From: a bacterium MS4
GTDB taxonomy: Bacteria > Bacillota > Clostridia > Oscillospirales > Acutalibacteraceae
Direction: 5' to 3'
DNA length: 64,000 nt
Assembly (NCBI GenBank): GCA_000752215.1
Contig: CCFG01000011.1
Coordinates: 191,108-255,107 of the forward strand
The position numbers and the translations under genes are program-made. Positions 1 through 8,408 of the stretch are shown in pieces. Below the pieces are notes generated by a model. It did not search any database and had not been told where the DNA came from. It was given only the letters and a program-made list of their open reading frames with translations. The first letter of the stretch is position 1; every line of letters begins with the position of its first letter.

Positions 1-61
1 ATTTTTGTGAAATAAACATTGACAGAATATGAATTTTATGTTAATTTAAAAACTAGAGTTT

Positions 62-103
62 ATACACATTGCAGGATAATGTGTATTGGCTTATGTGCTT
101 TTT
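62..103. other. Imperfect hairpin at the window start
   Basis: Positions 62-70 and 78-86 form a 9-bp perfect inverted repeat (ATACACATT / AATGTGTAT), followed on the + strand by a T-run at 100-106. It lies immediately beyond the stop codon of the minus-strand gene at 105-344. It could be a terminator, but the T-run is separated from the stem, so the role is uncertain. Confidence 0.3.
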
Positions 104-104
104 T

Positions 105-344
105 TCAGCGAAGTTGCTCCAAGATGAACGTCATTATTGGGGCAACTTCTTTCATTTTGTCCGTAAGAATGGCAATCAGTAAAAGAATGAGCAGAAAGAC
201 ATTCAGAGCCTTCAGAAGGGTCTTTGAATTAATGTTCGGCAGACACCATTGAATCGTTTTCACTTCATGACGTTTTCCTTCATCCTTTGTAACGGTGTCG
301 TAGGTTTTTTTCCAGATGACCACGGAACGGGCATTCGTTTTCAT
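105..344 (-). CDS. Small hypothetical membrane protein (79 aa)
   Basis: I do not recognise the family. The start is supported by a good ribosome-binding site (AAGAAAGGAGA, about 7 nt before ATG). The first 40 residues are basic and polar. Residues about 45-62 (LLKALNVFLLILLLIAILTD) form one strong hydrophobic helix, and the C-terminus is short, so a single-pass membrane protein is likely. The gene stands alone with no visible operon partner; the neighbouring gene at 987 is on the other strand. A reading frame on the opposite strand overlaps it but has no ribosome-binding site. No function is proposed. Confidence 0.55.
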   Translation of the reverse strand: MKTNARSVVIWKKTYDTVTKDEGKRHEVKTIQWCLPNINSKTLLKALNVFLLILLLIAILTDKMKEVAPIMTFILEQLR

Positions 345-986
345 AATGATTCTCCTTTCTTATGGCGAACGCACAGATGTGAACAGGGTTTTAATAATGT
401 CCAATTTCTTTTCACCTCGAATCTTGATAGGATGATTTATAATAAAAATGACCAATCCAGTAGGGAGTGGTCATGAAAGGCCCTCCATAAATTCAATTGC
501 AAGCAACCGGTTGTCAATATGGAGGAATATTACTTTTTGGGGGGACAGATCCGCCATCTGACGATACTATTCCGGTTCGATTATTTTCATAACGCAAAAC
601 TCCCGATTATCATTCTTATTTACAATTAAAGAATATTACACTTTTCAATGAATGTCAACATATATTTTGGGGAAGTTTTAACGAAATATAGATAATATTT
701 TAGCTGAATACGGTTCTGAAAAAGAAAATTTGTCAATTTATAAGAGAAATAAATCTTGTTCAGTGTTAAATTAACGGACCGATATCCACATCTTTATAAA
801 AGGTGCTTTTATTATTACCGGGTTTTGTCCCGTTTCTGTTCCTGTTACGGTATCATCGCGGCTTTCTTTTCCATTCCCGCTCAACCCTGTATTGCGGTTG
901 GGAGGGATTTTTTATTTTCTGAAAATTTTTCTGATATTATCTGCGATGGCATAATATATTTTATTGTAAGGCAGGTGACAAATACC
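345..986. other. Long non-coding interval upstream of pdaA-like gene
   Basis: No credible gene is seen in these 640 bases, which are AT-rich with stops in all frames. They hold an inverted repeat CCTCCATA (482-489) / TATGGAGG (518-525) and a strong intrinsic terminator at 876-917. A possible sigma-A-like element (TTGGGG at 667, GATAAT at 691, spacer 18) precedes the terminator, which would give a transcript of roughly 200 nt. A leader or small RNA is an inference only. Confidence 0.4.
876..917 (+). terminator. Intrinsic terminator / possible attenuator before pdaA-like gene
   Basis: CCC-G-CTCAACC (876-886) pairs with GGTTGGG-A-GGG (896-906) with a single G-A mismatch and a 9-nt loop. It is followed by A and six T (907-913), then ATTTT. 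It ends about 70 bases before the GTG start at 987, with no plus-strand gene upstream to terminate. It is therefore either the end of an unannotated small RNA or an attenuator in a long leader. Confidence 0.6.
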
Positions 987-1796
987 GTGTATATAACCGT
1001 TAGAAAAAAGCATATTGAAATTGTCATGGCAGTCTTTATTTTTCTGCTGGCAGGCATACTTACGCTTACCCATCGGCAGCAGGAAATTGCCGTACAGACG
1101 GCCGCTGCCAATACCAACTGGGGGCTCGGCTTTGGGGAAAACGGCAAGCAGCCTACGGGAAATGCCTCCGCGGATTTTTTAAAGCAGTATAACGCCTATT
1201 ATGTGGGGACGGCAGATAAAAAAGTGATTTACCTGACGTTTGATGCCGGGTATGAAAATGGGTATACGCCGGCGATTTTGGATGCGCTGAAAAAACATAA
1301 TGTAAAAGCGACTTTTTTTGTAGTGGGGAATTATCTGAATACAAGCCCTGATCTCGTGAAACGGATGCTTGCGGAAGGCCATATTGTCGGAAACCACACC
1401 AATACGCATCCCGATATGTCAAAAATTTCAGATATGACATCGTTTCAAAAGGAGATTTCAGCGGTGGAAACGAAATTCAAGGAAATCACCGGGCAGGATA
1501 TGCAGAAATATTATCGTCCCCCACAGGGAAAATACAGTGTAAATAACTTGAAGCAGGCCAGCGAGCTCGGATATAAAACGATTTTCTGGAGCCTCGCTTA
1601 TGTGGACTGGTACCAGGATAAGCAGCCGACGAAGGAACAGGCCTTTGACAAGCTGATTCCCCGTATCCACCCCGGGGCAATCGTGTTGCTGCACAGTACC
1701 TCCAAAACAAATTCCGAGATATTGGACGAATTGCTCTCCAAGTGGGAAACCGCCGGATATACCTTTGGGACCCTCAGCGAATTAAGCGGGAAATAG
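987..1796 (+). CDS. pdaA: PdaA-like polysaccharide deacetylase (spore-cortex muramic-delta-lactam pathway)
   Basis: This is a carbohydrate esterase 4 (NodB-fold) protein of 269 aa, the usual PdaA length (about 263). Residues 11-27 are a membrane anchor or signal. Catalytic motifs from the GTG start: TFDAGYENGYT (84-94, D86), HTNTHP with zinc histidines 137 and 141, RPPQGKYS (177-184), W201 and LLHS (234-237). The FDxGYENG form of motif 1 is characteristic of PdaA, which deacetylates muramic acid so that delta-lactam can form in the cortex. The reading frame extends upstream to 756, but the GTG at 987 has an AGGTGA site and the upstream part crosses an intrinsic terminator. Forespore expression is inferred from the family, not read from a promoter. 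Confidence 0.85.
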   Translation: MYITVRKKHIEIVMAVFIFLLAGILTLTHRQQEIAVQTAAANTNWGLGFGENGKQPTGNASADFLKQYNAYYVGTADKKVIYLTFDAGYENGYTPAILDALKKHNVKATFFVVGNYLNTSPDLVKRMLAEGHIVGNHTNTHPDMSKISDMTSFQKEISAVETKFKEITGQDMQKYYRPPQGKYSVNNLKQASELGYKTIFWSLAYVDWYQDKQPTKEQAFDKLIPRIHPGAIVLLHSTSKTNSEILDELLSKWETAGYTFGTLSELSGK

Positions 1797-1926
1797 GAAA
1801 AATCATTTCACGAAATATGCTTGTTTTGTGAATACACGAATGCTACAATAGTTCTAATGATTTTATGTAAATCACATGTCATGCTTCGTCAAGGAAATCG
1901 TGATTATAAAAACAAGGAGGACAAAA

Positions 1927-2145
1927 ATGGCGAAAATAACGGATATAAGAAAGTGCGGCAGACTGATCAGCGCTTATAACAAGACCGCAATGGACGTAAA
2001 CTTTAATCAGGAATATTTCTCCATTTGGGTTCACGCTGCAGGACAGGAATCCGGTTTGGAGACCTGTCCGCTGAATGTGCAGCTGAATACGGAAATGGCG
2101 GAAAGACTTCGGAATTATTTAAATGAATTTTTAAATAAATCATGA
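1927..2145 (+). CDS. Hypothetical protein (72 aa)
   Basis: Start chosen at ATG 1927 (MAKITDIRK...) behind a near-perfect ACAAGGAGGAC site; the frame runs open further upstream without another such site. The protein is soluble, mixed alpha/beta in appearance, with two Cys (8 and about 48) and no recognised motif. It is followed 78 bp later by another unknown gene on the same strand and then by a spore protein gene. I cannot assign a function. Confidence 0.65.
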   Translation: MAKITDIRKCGRLISAYNKTAMDVNFNQEYFSIWVHAAGQESGLETCPLNVQLNTEMAERLRNYLNEFLNKS

Positions 2146-2223
2146 ATGAATTCTTTTCTTAGCTACATACTTTACGAGCAAACGCAAATAATGTTTGTAC
2201 TGATTTACGGGAGTGAGTGTAAA

Positions 2224-2766
2224 ATGACAAATATTATTTTGTGTGGCAAATCTACCGACACATCAGTTTCATGTGCTTTGCTTCCGGCGCTGGAAAAATA
2301 CGGCGGAGTACAGTATTTCAATACGCGGCAACTTGTGCGTCTTGGAAGCGATAAGGTCGAATTTTTTCTCTATGACTGCGAAAAACTGCCGCAAATCGAG
2401 CTGGAAAGCGGCATCATCCTGTTTAAAAACAGTTTTCATTCTTCAGAAAAAATTTTGATTCCGGAGGGATTCTTGTCCATTCTGGAAATGAAAAATGCAA
2501 GCGCGGCAGAATTGCTCAATGGAACCGGAGCCGCGGCGATTACCTGCGGCACAAGTTCCAAAGATACGCTCAGTATTGCCGGTATCGATGAAACGAGTGC
2601 TGCGCTGAGCCTTCAGCGCAGTGTGATGACGCTTGACGGAAAAATGGTGGAGCCCCGCGATTTTACGGTCAGATTCCCGCCAAAGCTCAGTCCTACGCGT
2701 ATTTTAGCGGTGTGCGCTGTGCTTCTGCTGTCCGGTATCGATTCCGCAAATGGTTATGAGCTTTAA
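2224..2766 (+). CDS. Hypothetical protein (180 aa)
   Basis: Start ATG 2224 (MTNIILCGKS) follows GGGAGTGAGTG; earlier in-frame codons lack a ribosome-binding site. The N-terminus MTNIILCGKSTDTS looks like the first strand and loop of a Rossmann-type or P-loop-like fold, but a complete GxxxxGK[ST] is absent. The middle is Ala/Thr/Ser-rich, and residues about 158-172 (ILAVCAVLLLSGID) are hydrophobic. It lies between a 72-aa unknown gene and a SASP gene on the same strand. Function unknown. Confidence 0.65.
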   Translation: MTNIILCGKSTDTSVSCALLPALEKYGGVQYFNTRQLVRLGSDKVEFFLYDCEKLPQIELESGIILFKNSFHSSEKILIPEGFLSILEMKNASAAELLNGTGAAAITCGTSSKDTLSIAGIDETSAALSLQRSVMTLDGKMVEPRDFTVRFPPKLSPTRILAVCAVLLLSGIDSANGYEL

Positions 2767-2880
2767 CTTGCAAAAATTAACATTCATAAAAACACCCCAT
2801 GTACACAAAATAGGAAAGCAAACGCAAAACAAATCAAAATTCAAAAACGAATTGAAAATTATTGAAGGAGTGTTTTGATT

Positions 2881-3072
2881 ATGGCAAGTAAACAGAATGT
2901 AGTTCCTGAAGCAAGAGAAGCTCTGAACAAGTTTAAGATGGAAGCCGCTTCTGAAGTCGGCGTCAACTTAAAGCAAGGTTATAACGGCGATTTGACTTCT
3001 AGAGAAGCCGGTTCCGTCGGTGGCCAGATGGTCAAAAATATGATTAAAAGCTACGAGCAGAACATGAAGTAA
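2881..3072 (+). CDS. Alpha/beta-type small acid-soluble spore protein
   Basis: This 63-residue protein is a DNA-binding SASP that coats and protects DNA in the dormant spore core. It shows both family signatures: EAREALNKFKMEAASEVGVN in the first half, including EAASE (21-25), the region cut by the germination protease GPR, and the SREAGSVGGQMVKNMI block in the second half. ATG 2881 is preceded by GAAGGAGTG. The gene is monocistronic, ending in the strong terminator at 3085-3124. A forespore sigma-G promoter is expected but I could not identify one with confidence in 2767-2880. Confidence 0.93.
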   Translation: MASKQNVVPEAREALNKFKMEAASEVGVNLKQGYNGDLTSREAGSVGGQMVKNMIKSYEQNMK

Positions 3073-3084
3073 AAATTTCCATTG

Positions 3085-3124
3085 TTGGAGCGTCATGCCG
3101 TTCGGTATGGCGCTCCAATTTTTT
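3085..3124 (+). terminator. Intrinsic terminator of the SASP gene
   Basis: TTGGAGCG...CGCTCCAA (3085-3092 / 3111-3118) with inner pairing CAT/ATG is followed by TTTTTT. It sits 12 bases after the stop codon. Confidence 0.92.
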
Positions 3125-3125
3125 G

Positions 3126-3157
3126 AAAGCCCGCATAGATTTATCTATGCGGGCTTT
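3126..3157. terminator. Bidirectional terminator hairpin
   Basis: A perfect inverted repeat, AAAGCCCGCATAGAT (3126-3140) and its complement (3143-3157), lies between the convergent SASP and M14 peptidase genes. It most likely terminates the minus-strand gene ending at 3173. Confidence 0.8.
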
Positions 3158-3172
3158 GTATAAGAAATTGTT

Positions 3173-4447
3173 TTATACAGTGGCGGCATGAAGCAGCACG
3201 TTAATGTTTTCCTGATAAATGGTGTTAAATTGCGAAATAGAAATCGGATTTCTGCCCAGACCGACTTCAATCGTATAGCCGGGCCTGCGGTAATCCTGGA
3301 TAAACCAGTCCTTGTAGCCCGCGTAAGAAGCAATTCCGGCAGTCTGGTCCAACCGGTAGCCGCTGATTGCCGCAAATTCCTCTCCAATGGTTCTGCCTTC
3401 CGGGGGAGCCATATCCATGAAATTCCAGTAGATGACCCTTCCCTGCGTGTGGTAGGCGATCACCAGCCGGAAATCGTGGGTCTGCGTAAAATTGACGACG
3501 GTCTGTGTTTCCGGTTCCGACACGGGAAACGGCCCCGAATATCTTGTCGGACCGGGACCGGTAATGCCGTATTCTGCTTCCGCATCCTTTGATTCCTGCC
3601 ACGCGGCGTTATAATTATGGTTTAGATCCACACCGTGGTTGTTTGCCTGCCATACCGTAGAGAAATCGGTGCTGCCGTTATTCCAGGCAATCAGGTCCTG
3701 ATAATACGGGTTGTCGGGCTGCAGGCCGTTCAGTACCAGGTCCACTCCGTCGGGATTTACCATGGGAATGATGTAAATACTGCTCTGGTTCCAGATTTCC
3801 CTGGGGTTATATCCGTCGCCCAGCGTTTGGTTCAGGGTATAGGTATATAGGAAATTTTCCGTAAACTTCATCAGCAGGGGGGACGTGATCCACTCCAGAG
3901 CGTGATGGGCTGCATTATAGAAAACCTGATTCGGACCCGAGCCAAGCCTTAGATAATACAGGTTTTTTCCAAGGACGCTGAGCCCGGCAACGCCGACCTC
4001 TAAAAAGGGATACCGTGCTTTCAGTCCCTGAATGTCCCGCTCTAAAATCTGATAAGTATAGTCAATATTGGTGTCCACTACGTCCATGCCGTAAGGAACA
4101 ACGATTTGCTGGCCGACCGTGAGGTTTCCGGCATTAAGACCGGGGTTTGCTCCGAGCAGCAGAGGAAGGGACGTATGGTACCGGCGGGCGATGCTGTAGA
4201 AGGTATCACCCGGCCTTATCCGGTACAGATCATATCCCAGCAGGTATCGTTCCATGACCCTATAGGTAGCCGGGCCGATGATGCCGTCCTGAGTAAGACC
4301 GAACGTGCGCTGAAATTGCAGGACTGCCCGGCGCATCTGCTGGCCGAAGGTTCCATCAATGGGGCCGGGATTGTAGCCGATCTTTCGCAGCATTGCCTGA
4401 ATTTCCATGACATCCGTCCCGGACATCCCCAATCGCAGTGTTCTCAT
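3173..4447 (-). CDS. M14-family gamma-D-glutamyl-diamino acid endopeptidase with PG-binding and LysM domains
   Basis: A modular cell-wall hydrolase of 424 aa. Residues 1-66 are a PG_binding_1 domain (LRLGMSGTDVMEIQ... DGTFGQQ...). Residues 74-118 are a LysM (YRIRPGDTFYSIARRY). Residues about 130-420 are a zinc carboxypeptidase-like domain: H182-x-x-E185 and H333 as probable zinc ligands, NPDG (231-234), and E394 (YTIEVGLG) as catalytic Glu. The architecture matches endopeptidase I of Lysinibacillus sphaericus, which cuts between gamma-D-Glu and meso-diaminopimelate in stem peptides. There is no signal peptide, which fits release into or retention in the sporulating cell. The ribosome-binding site is GAGGTGAG. 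Confidence 0.88.
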   Translation of the reverse strand: MRTLRLGMSGTDVMEIQAMLRKIGYNPGPIDGTFGQQMRRAVLQFQRTFGLTQDGIIGPATYRVMERYLLGYDLYRIRPGDTFYSIARRYHTSLPLLLGANPGLNAGNLTVGQQIVVPYGMDVVDTNIDYTYQILERDIQGLKARYPFLEVGVAGLSVLGKNLYYLRLGSGPNQVFYNAAHHALEWITSPLLMKFTENFLYTYTLNQTLGDGYNPREIWNQSSIYIIPMVNPDGVDLVLNGLQPDNPYYQDLIAWNNGSTDFSTVWQANNHGVDLNHNYNAAWQESKDAEAEYGITGPGPTRYSGPFPVSEPETQTVVNFTQTHDFRLVIAYHTQGRVIYWNFMDMAPPEGRTIGEEFAAISGYRLDQTAGIASYAGYKDWFIQDYRRPGYTIEVGLGRNPISISQFNTIYQENINVLLHAATV

Positions 4448-4626
4448 GATGGCTCACCTCAACATTCTTTTTTGAAAACCGCTCATTGATTCATGGTACT
4501 AATGTATTGCGGAAAGTGAGGCTTTATGCTATATTTTCCATGGACGTTTCTTTCAGTTTTTCGTTTTCTCCGTAAAGCAGCGGGAAAAGGGAAGACAAAG
4601 GAAAGCCCTGAAAGGAGTCAATAAAA

Positions 4627-5469
4627 ATGCTGAAAATAGGCTGCCATCTTTCCGTGTCCAAAGGATTTCTGGCCATGGGAAAGGATGCCCTTACCATACA
4701 GGCGAATACTTTCCAGTTCTTTACACGGAATCCCAGAGGGAGTAAAGCGAAGGAAATCAATCCGGAGGATGTCCGGGCATTGCTGGAGCTGATGGAAGAA
4801 AACCGGTTCGCACCCATCCTTGCGCATGCTCCCTATACGCTGAACGCCTGTTCGGCTGATGAGAGAACCAGAAGCTTCGCCCTGGAAACAATGGGGGACG
4901 ACCTTAACCGGATGGAGTTTTTGCCGGGAAATCTTTATAATTTTCATCCCGGCGGCCATGTGGGACAGGGAACGGAAAAGGGAATAGAACTGATTACCGC
5001 AATGCTCAATGCGATTTTGAAGCCGGAGCAGCATACGACGGTTCTGCTGGAGACAATGGCCGGAAAAGGCACGGAGGTAGGCCGGACTTTTGAGGAGCTA
5101 CGGCTGATTCTGGACGGGGTCGAGCGGAAGGAACAAATGGGTGTTTGCCTCGACACCTGCCATGTGTTTGACGCCGGATATGACATTGTAAACAGTCTTG
5201 ACGACGTCCTGAACCATTTTGACGAAGTTATCGGTCTTGACCGGCTGAGGGCCGTTCATCTGAACGACAGCCTCAATTCTCTGGGCAGCCATAAAGACCG
5301 TCACGCCCGAATCGGGGAAGGGAAGATTGGGCTTGAAGCGATCACCCGTGTGATTAACCATCCTGCCTTACGGCATTTGCCGTTTTATCTGGAGACGCCG
5401 AACGATCTTGACGGTTACGCCACGGAAATCAAGCTTCTTCGGAGTGTCTATGAGGAGACTCCTTCTTAA
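4627..5469 (+). CDS. nfo: Endonuclease IV (AP endonuclease)
   Basis: Cuts DNA 5' of abasic sites in base-excision repair. The 280-aa length matches the family. Trinuclear zinc ligands are visible: H67 (AHAPY), H107 ([11 protein letters not shown]), E142 (LLETMAGKG), D176 and H179 ([13 protein letters not shown]), H211 (HLNDS), D224 and H226 ([11 protein letters not shown]), E256 (FYLETP). The start has AAAGGAGT at good spacing. It is an isolated gene between a minus-strand peptidase and a minus-strand membrane protein. Confidence 0.95.
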   Translation: MLKIGCHLSVSKGFLAMGKDALTIQANTFQFFTRNPRGSKAKEINPEDVRALLELMEENRFAPILAHAPYTLNACSADERTRSFALETMGDDLNRMEFLPGNLYNFHPGGHVGQGTEKGIELITAMLNAILKPEQHTTVLLETMAGKGTEVGRTFEELRLILDGVERKEQMGVCLDTCHVFDAGYDIVNSLDDVLNHFDEVIGLDRLRAVHLNDSLNSLGSHKDRHARIGEGKIGLEAITRVINHPALRHLPFYLETPNDLDGYATEIKLLRSVYEETPS

Positions 5470-5520
5470 GGCAAAGCGGGGAGCTTCTTTTTTATGATTG
5501 CTGAATAAGCCGCGTACCCA

Positions 5521-6048
5521 TTATTTACTTGCTTTTTTTGAAGCCGGGGCGGAAAACAGCCCGATGTGCGGAGGACGGAAGGTAAAAACAAAGAAGCTGA
5601 GGGCAAGCACCGCAAGGAACAGCAGTCCTTCCCAGCCCGTTTCGGTACTGGACTTGGAGGATTCGGAAATCTTTCCTCCGCTGTAACGGAAAGCAATCAG
5701 AACCCCTGAAATAAAGGTGAGGATGTCCAGCCAAAGATAATTTTTTCCGATCATTCCGGCGTATGTGTAAAAGAAGACGATGATAAAAAGCAGCCCCAGC
5801 AGGATTCCGAGTGATTTTGCCGTAATAAAATTTCCATACTCTTTTCCGACGGCGAAATATTCCACGATGCTGAATAGAAGCATGGGGAAAAAGAGCATTT
5901 TTAAATGTTCCCATACGCTTTCGTTGATCGGGCTGAACATTCCTATCACCCGGTTGTTTCCCGTCCAATTGTAAAGGAAATGCAGAATAGTGCCAAAAAT
6001 TATCACGAAAATAAAACCGATGGTTTCCCAGGCAAGTAAATTTTGCAT
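5521..6048 (-). CDS. DUF6512-type membrane protein (175 aa)
   Basis: A polytopic membrane protein with about five hydrophobic segments (residues 8-27, 50-66, 80-98, 104-118, 140-158). The segment NESVWEHLKMLFFPM between the first two helices is the recognisable motif of this uncharacterised family. The start has AAAAGGAGGGAT upstream. The C-terminus is basic (SKKASK). Function unknown; it is a single gene, convergent with nfo. Confidence 0.75.
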   Translation of the reverse strand: MQNLLAWETIGFIFVIIFGTILHFLYNWTGNNRVIGMFSPINESVWEHLKMLFFPMLLFSIVEYFAVGKEYGNFITAKSLGILLGLLFIIVFFYTYAGMIGKNYLWLDILTFISGVLIAFRYSGGKISESSKSSTETGWEGLLFLAVLALSFFVFTFRPPHIGLFSAPASKKASK

Positions 6049-6329
6049 GGTATCCCTCCTTTTCGTTAAATTCTATGATGTGGCTTGAGAAAATAGGAGT
6101 TTAAACCATCGAAATTGCTTTATAAAATGGAGTTTCAGAAGTTTTCATCCTCCGGCCGCGGCGGCAGATAGCGCGACTGATTTTTGCGTCTCAACCGTTT
6201 TCTGAATATTTTCTGAAAGAAAGGTCAAAAATTGCAAAATAGGAGATTCTAAATCAAAGGGAGCTCCCAATTGCCATATTGGCTAACGATTTCAAAGGAA
6301 AGGTTCTTAAAAATAACGGGGGAGAAAGA

Positions 6330-7061
6330 ATGAAAACTCCAGGAAAAATACATTGCAGGATAGAAACTATTTATGCGCTGTGCATGATAGCTGCGATCTT
6401 CTGTATCGGGCGATCCTTTCATAACCAGACACTTCCGGCAGAAACTCCTGTCGTCACCCAAAGTGCCTCCTCACAAAGCCAGCTTTCACAAAGTTCCTCT
6501 CAGGCGTCCAGCGAGGTGGTATCTGACGAAGCCAGCCGGCAGGAACAGAGTTCTATAGCAGAAAAGCCCGAGTCGCAGGCAGAGAAAACGACGGAATCGC
6601 AGGAATCAAAGTCGCAGGAAGTAACGGAACAGATTCAGTCACCGCAATATTATGACATTCCACTGGCCACAGATATACAGGACACCATTTTCAGTGAATG
6701 CAAAACCAAAAACGTCCCGGAGGATCTGGTAATCGCTCTGATCGGTGTTGAGAGCCATTACAACTCAAAAAGCATCAGCAAAACCAACGATTACGGCTTG
6801 ATGCAGATTAATATCTGTCACAAGGAATCTTTGGAGCGGGACCTGCAGGTTACGGATCTGCTGGACAGCAAGCAGAATATTAAAGCCGGTGTTCATATGC
6901 TTTCGTGGATCGTCAATAAGTACAGTAACATGAATCAGGCCCTGATGGTCTACAACAACGGAGAAGCCGGTGCGCAGAAGCTTTGGAAACAGGGGGTTTA
7001 TTCTACGCCTTATTCCAGAAAAGTGATTGATCAGATGAATAAAATTAAAAAAGAAGCATAA
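6330..7061 (+). CDS. Secreted lytic transglycosylase (SLT domain)
   Basis: A 243-aa cell-wall hydrolase. Residues 13-28 are a hydrophobic anchor or signal, followed by a Ser/Gln/Glu-rich linker (about 43-105). The C-terminal SLT domain (about 112-240) has the catalytic Glu in VESHYN (E141), GLMQIN (156-161) and YNNGE (208-212), which are the goose-lysozyme-like signatures. It would cleave MurNAc-GlcNAc bonds, producing anhydro-muropeptides. ATG 6330 lies 5 nt after GGGGGAG; the frame is open further upstream but without a site. Monocistronic. Confidence 0.85.
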   Translation: MKTPGKIHCRIETIYALCMIAAIFCIGRSFHNQTLPAETPVVTQSASSQSQLSQSSSQASSEVVSDEASRQEQSSIAEKPESQAEKTTESQESKSQEVTEQIQSPQYYDIPLATDIQDTIFSECKTKNVPEDLVIALIGVESHYNSKSISKTNDYGLMQINICHKESLERDLQVTDLLDSKQNIKAGVHMLSWIVNKYSNMNQALMVYNNGEAGAQKLWKQGVYSTPYSRKVIDQMNKIKKEA

Positions 7062-7366
7062 TGGATTCGTCTGGTAAAGACAAGGAAATTTCTCGCCATC
7101 TGAAAAGTTATAGGGCTTTACAGATGGTGAAAATTTATCAGCTTCTTATCATTGATTGAAAACAGATATCTTGTTTAAGCGCTTTTTGAGCCGCTTTGAT
7201 ACAAAGGGATTCCCCATCTGTCATTTTTATTGAGCAGAGGATTTTGTCGAAACTGTAAAGCAATTATACTGTTCATGCTTACTTTGTTTGTAATGCATAA
7301 CATCCTTTCCTTTCTGTTCCGGGAATAGGGAAACCGTTGCCGGAATACAATCAAGGGGGTGATGTT
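7062..7366. other. Intergenic interval with one hairpin
   Basis: No gene is supported. CGCCATCTG (7094-7102) and CAGATGGTG (7121-7129) form a stem with an 18-nt loop after the transglycosylase gene. It may end that transcript, although the following AAAATTTAT is not a good T-run. The remainder is AT-rich sequence with no further structure that I can support. Confidence 0.35.
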
Positions 7367-7840
7367 ATGCTGTGTAAGGTCCGGAATTTCTTGTTGAAGG
7401 ATGCCCTTCTGCTCGTGATCGGCGGGGATATTTATCTTATCATGGAAATCTGTTACCGGGGATACTCCCATTGGAGCATGTTTATTTTAGGCGGCGTCTG
7501 CTTTTTAGGATTGGGATATATCAACCGTTTCCTGTCCTGGGAAACGCCGCTGGTTTTACAGATGCTGATCGGAATGCTTTTGATAACGGCATTGGAATTT
7601 ATCACCGGCATGATTGTCAATGTCCATTTTGGCTGGGAGGTCTGGGATTACTCGCAAAAGCCGTTCAACCTGTTCGGGCAGATCTGTCTGTCTTCCAGTA
7701 TAGGATGGTATTTTCTTTCTGCGGTGGGGATTGTTCTGGACGATTATCTGCGCTGTTGGATTTTTGAAGAGGAGCAGCCGCGTTATTACCTTTTTCACAA
7801 AAAGCCGAAAACAAGAAGCGGTTCCCGCGGCGGAATTTGA
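7367..7840 (+). CDS. Putative ABC-transporter type IV (CmpB-like) membrane protein
   Basis: A 157-aa protein with four predicted transmembrane segments (about residues 10-27, 38-55, 62-82, 105-125) and a basic C-terminal tail. The core ALEFITGMIVNVHFGWEVWDYS and the following FGQICLSSSIGWYF match the small CmpB-type family, named as putative ABC-transporter permease by homology only. ATG 7367 follows AAGGGGGTGAT. It is a single gene; no ATPase partner is nearby, so a transport role is unproven. Confidence 0.7.
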   Translation: MLCKVRNFLLKDALLLVIGGDIYLIMEICYRGYSHWSMFILGGVCFLGLGYINRFLSWETPLVLQMLIGMLLITALEFITGMIVNVHFGWEVWDYSQKPFNLFGQICLSSSIGWYFLSAVGIVLDDYLRCWIFEEEQPRYYLFHKKPKTRSGSRGGI

Positions 7841-7911
7841 TTGGTTCGTCGCCGATTAGCTCGTTCCTGAATGAAAAACGACATTTTCTGTTAAAAACTT
7901 CATTTTTGATA

Positions 7912-7940
7912 TTGACACATGGGTACTGATATGATAATAT
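7912..7940 (+). promoter_or_regulatory. Promoter of tRNA-Leu
   Basis: TTGACA (7912-7917), a 17-nt spacer and TAATAT (7935-7940) within TATGATAATATAG, 14 bases before the tRNA 5' end. Confidence 0.75.
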
Positions 7941-7954
7941 AGTTGAGTCGTCAC

Positions 7955-8041
7955 GCGAGAGTGGCGGAATTGGCAGACGCGCATGGTTCAGGTCCATGTG
8001 AAAGCAATTTCATGGGGGTTCAAGTCCCCCCCCTCGCACCA
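7955..8041 (+). tRNA. tRNA-Leu (anticodon CAG)
   Basis: The cloverleaf is complete: D-stem GCG/CGC, anticodon stem CATGG/CCATG with loop TTCAGGT (anticodon CAG, reads CUG), a long class II variable arm (GAAA/TTTC) and T-arm GGGGG-TTCAAGT-CCCCC. The CCA end is encoded (8039-8041). The acceptor stem GCGAGAG pairs with CCCTCGC except for an A6-C67 mismatch. Promoter and terminator flank it closely, so it is transcribed alone. Confidence 0.95.
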
Positions 8042-8042
8042 A

Positions 8043-8088
8043 GAAGACATACTTTTTCCGCTAAGGGGAATGTATGTCTTCTTTTTTA
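8043..8088 (+). terminator. Intrinsic terminator of tRNA-Leu
   Basis: GAAGACATAC (8043-8052) pairs with GTATGTCTTC (8072-8081), followed by TTTTTT. Confidence 0.92.
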
Positions 8089-8174
8089 TAAAACAATGTG
8101 ATATTATGGGTGCAGTGGTATTTTTGTATTCGCCGATAAATGGTGAAATACAAATAGGGGGAGAGGTAGTCTTT

Positions 8175-8327
8175 ATGTTTGAAATCATTGCATTTTTGGC
8201 AACCATCATTGTGGGTTTATTTGCAGAGTCTATTGGTGCAGGATCTCATATATCTGGAGCCGGCAGCATCGCTGCAATTGCCACCATGGGTGCGTTTATT
8301 CTATGGTCTGTTAGACACAAAAAGTAA
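8175..8327 (+). CDS. Small membrane protein (50 aa)
   Basis: ATG 8175 lies about 8 nt after GGGGAGAGG. The product is almost all hydrophobic: helix 1 residues 2-19, a Gly/Ser turn (IGAGSHISGAGS), helix 2 residues 31-44, then the basic tail RHKK. This is the shape of a helical hairpin membrane miniprotein. A toxin-type or stress miniprotein is possible but nothing identifies it. It is followed by a terminator hairpin. Function unknown. Confidence 0.6.
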   Translation: MFEIIAFLATIIVGLFAESIGAGSHISGAGSIAAIATMGAFILWSVRHKK

Positions 8328-8408
8328 AAAATAATTTTAGCGTATGAGATTTGGAGTATAACTGAAAGATTGCAGGTTTCATTCAAAATTTTTTTCTACC
8401 ATTTTAAC

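Noticed and set aside
19..476. Two plus-strand frames (19-252 and 249-476)
   Set aside because: They lie over or beside the minus-strand gene at 105-344, lack ribosome-binding sites and resemble no protein; only the minus-strand gene has a proper start.
756..986. 77-codon N-terminal extension of the pdaA-like gene
   Set aside because: The frame is open but has no ribosome-binding site at 756, spans an intrinsic terminator, and would put an implausible Cys/Tyr-rich segment ahead of the membrane anchor. The GTG at 987 gives the normal family length.
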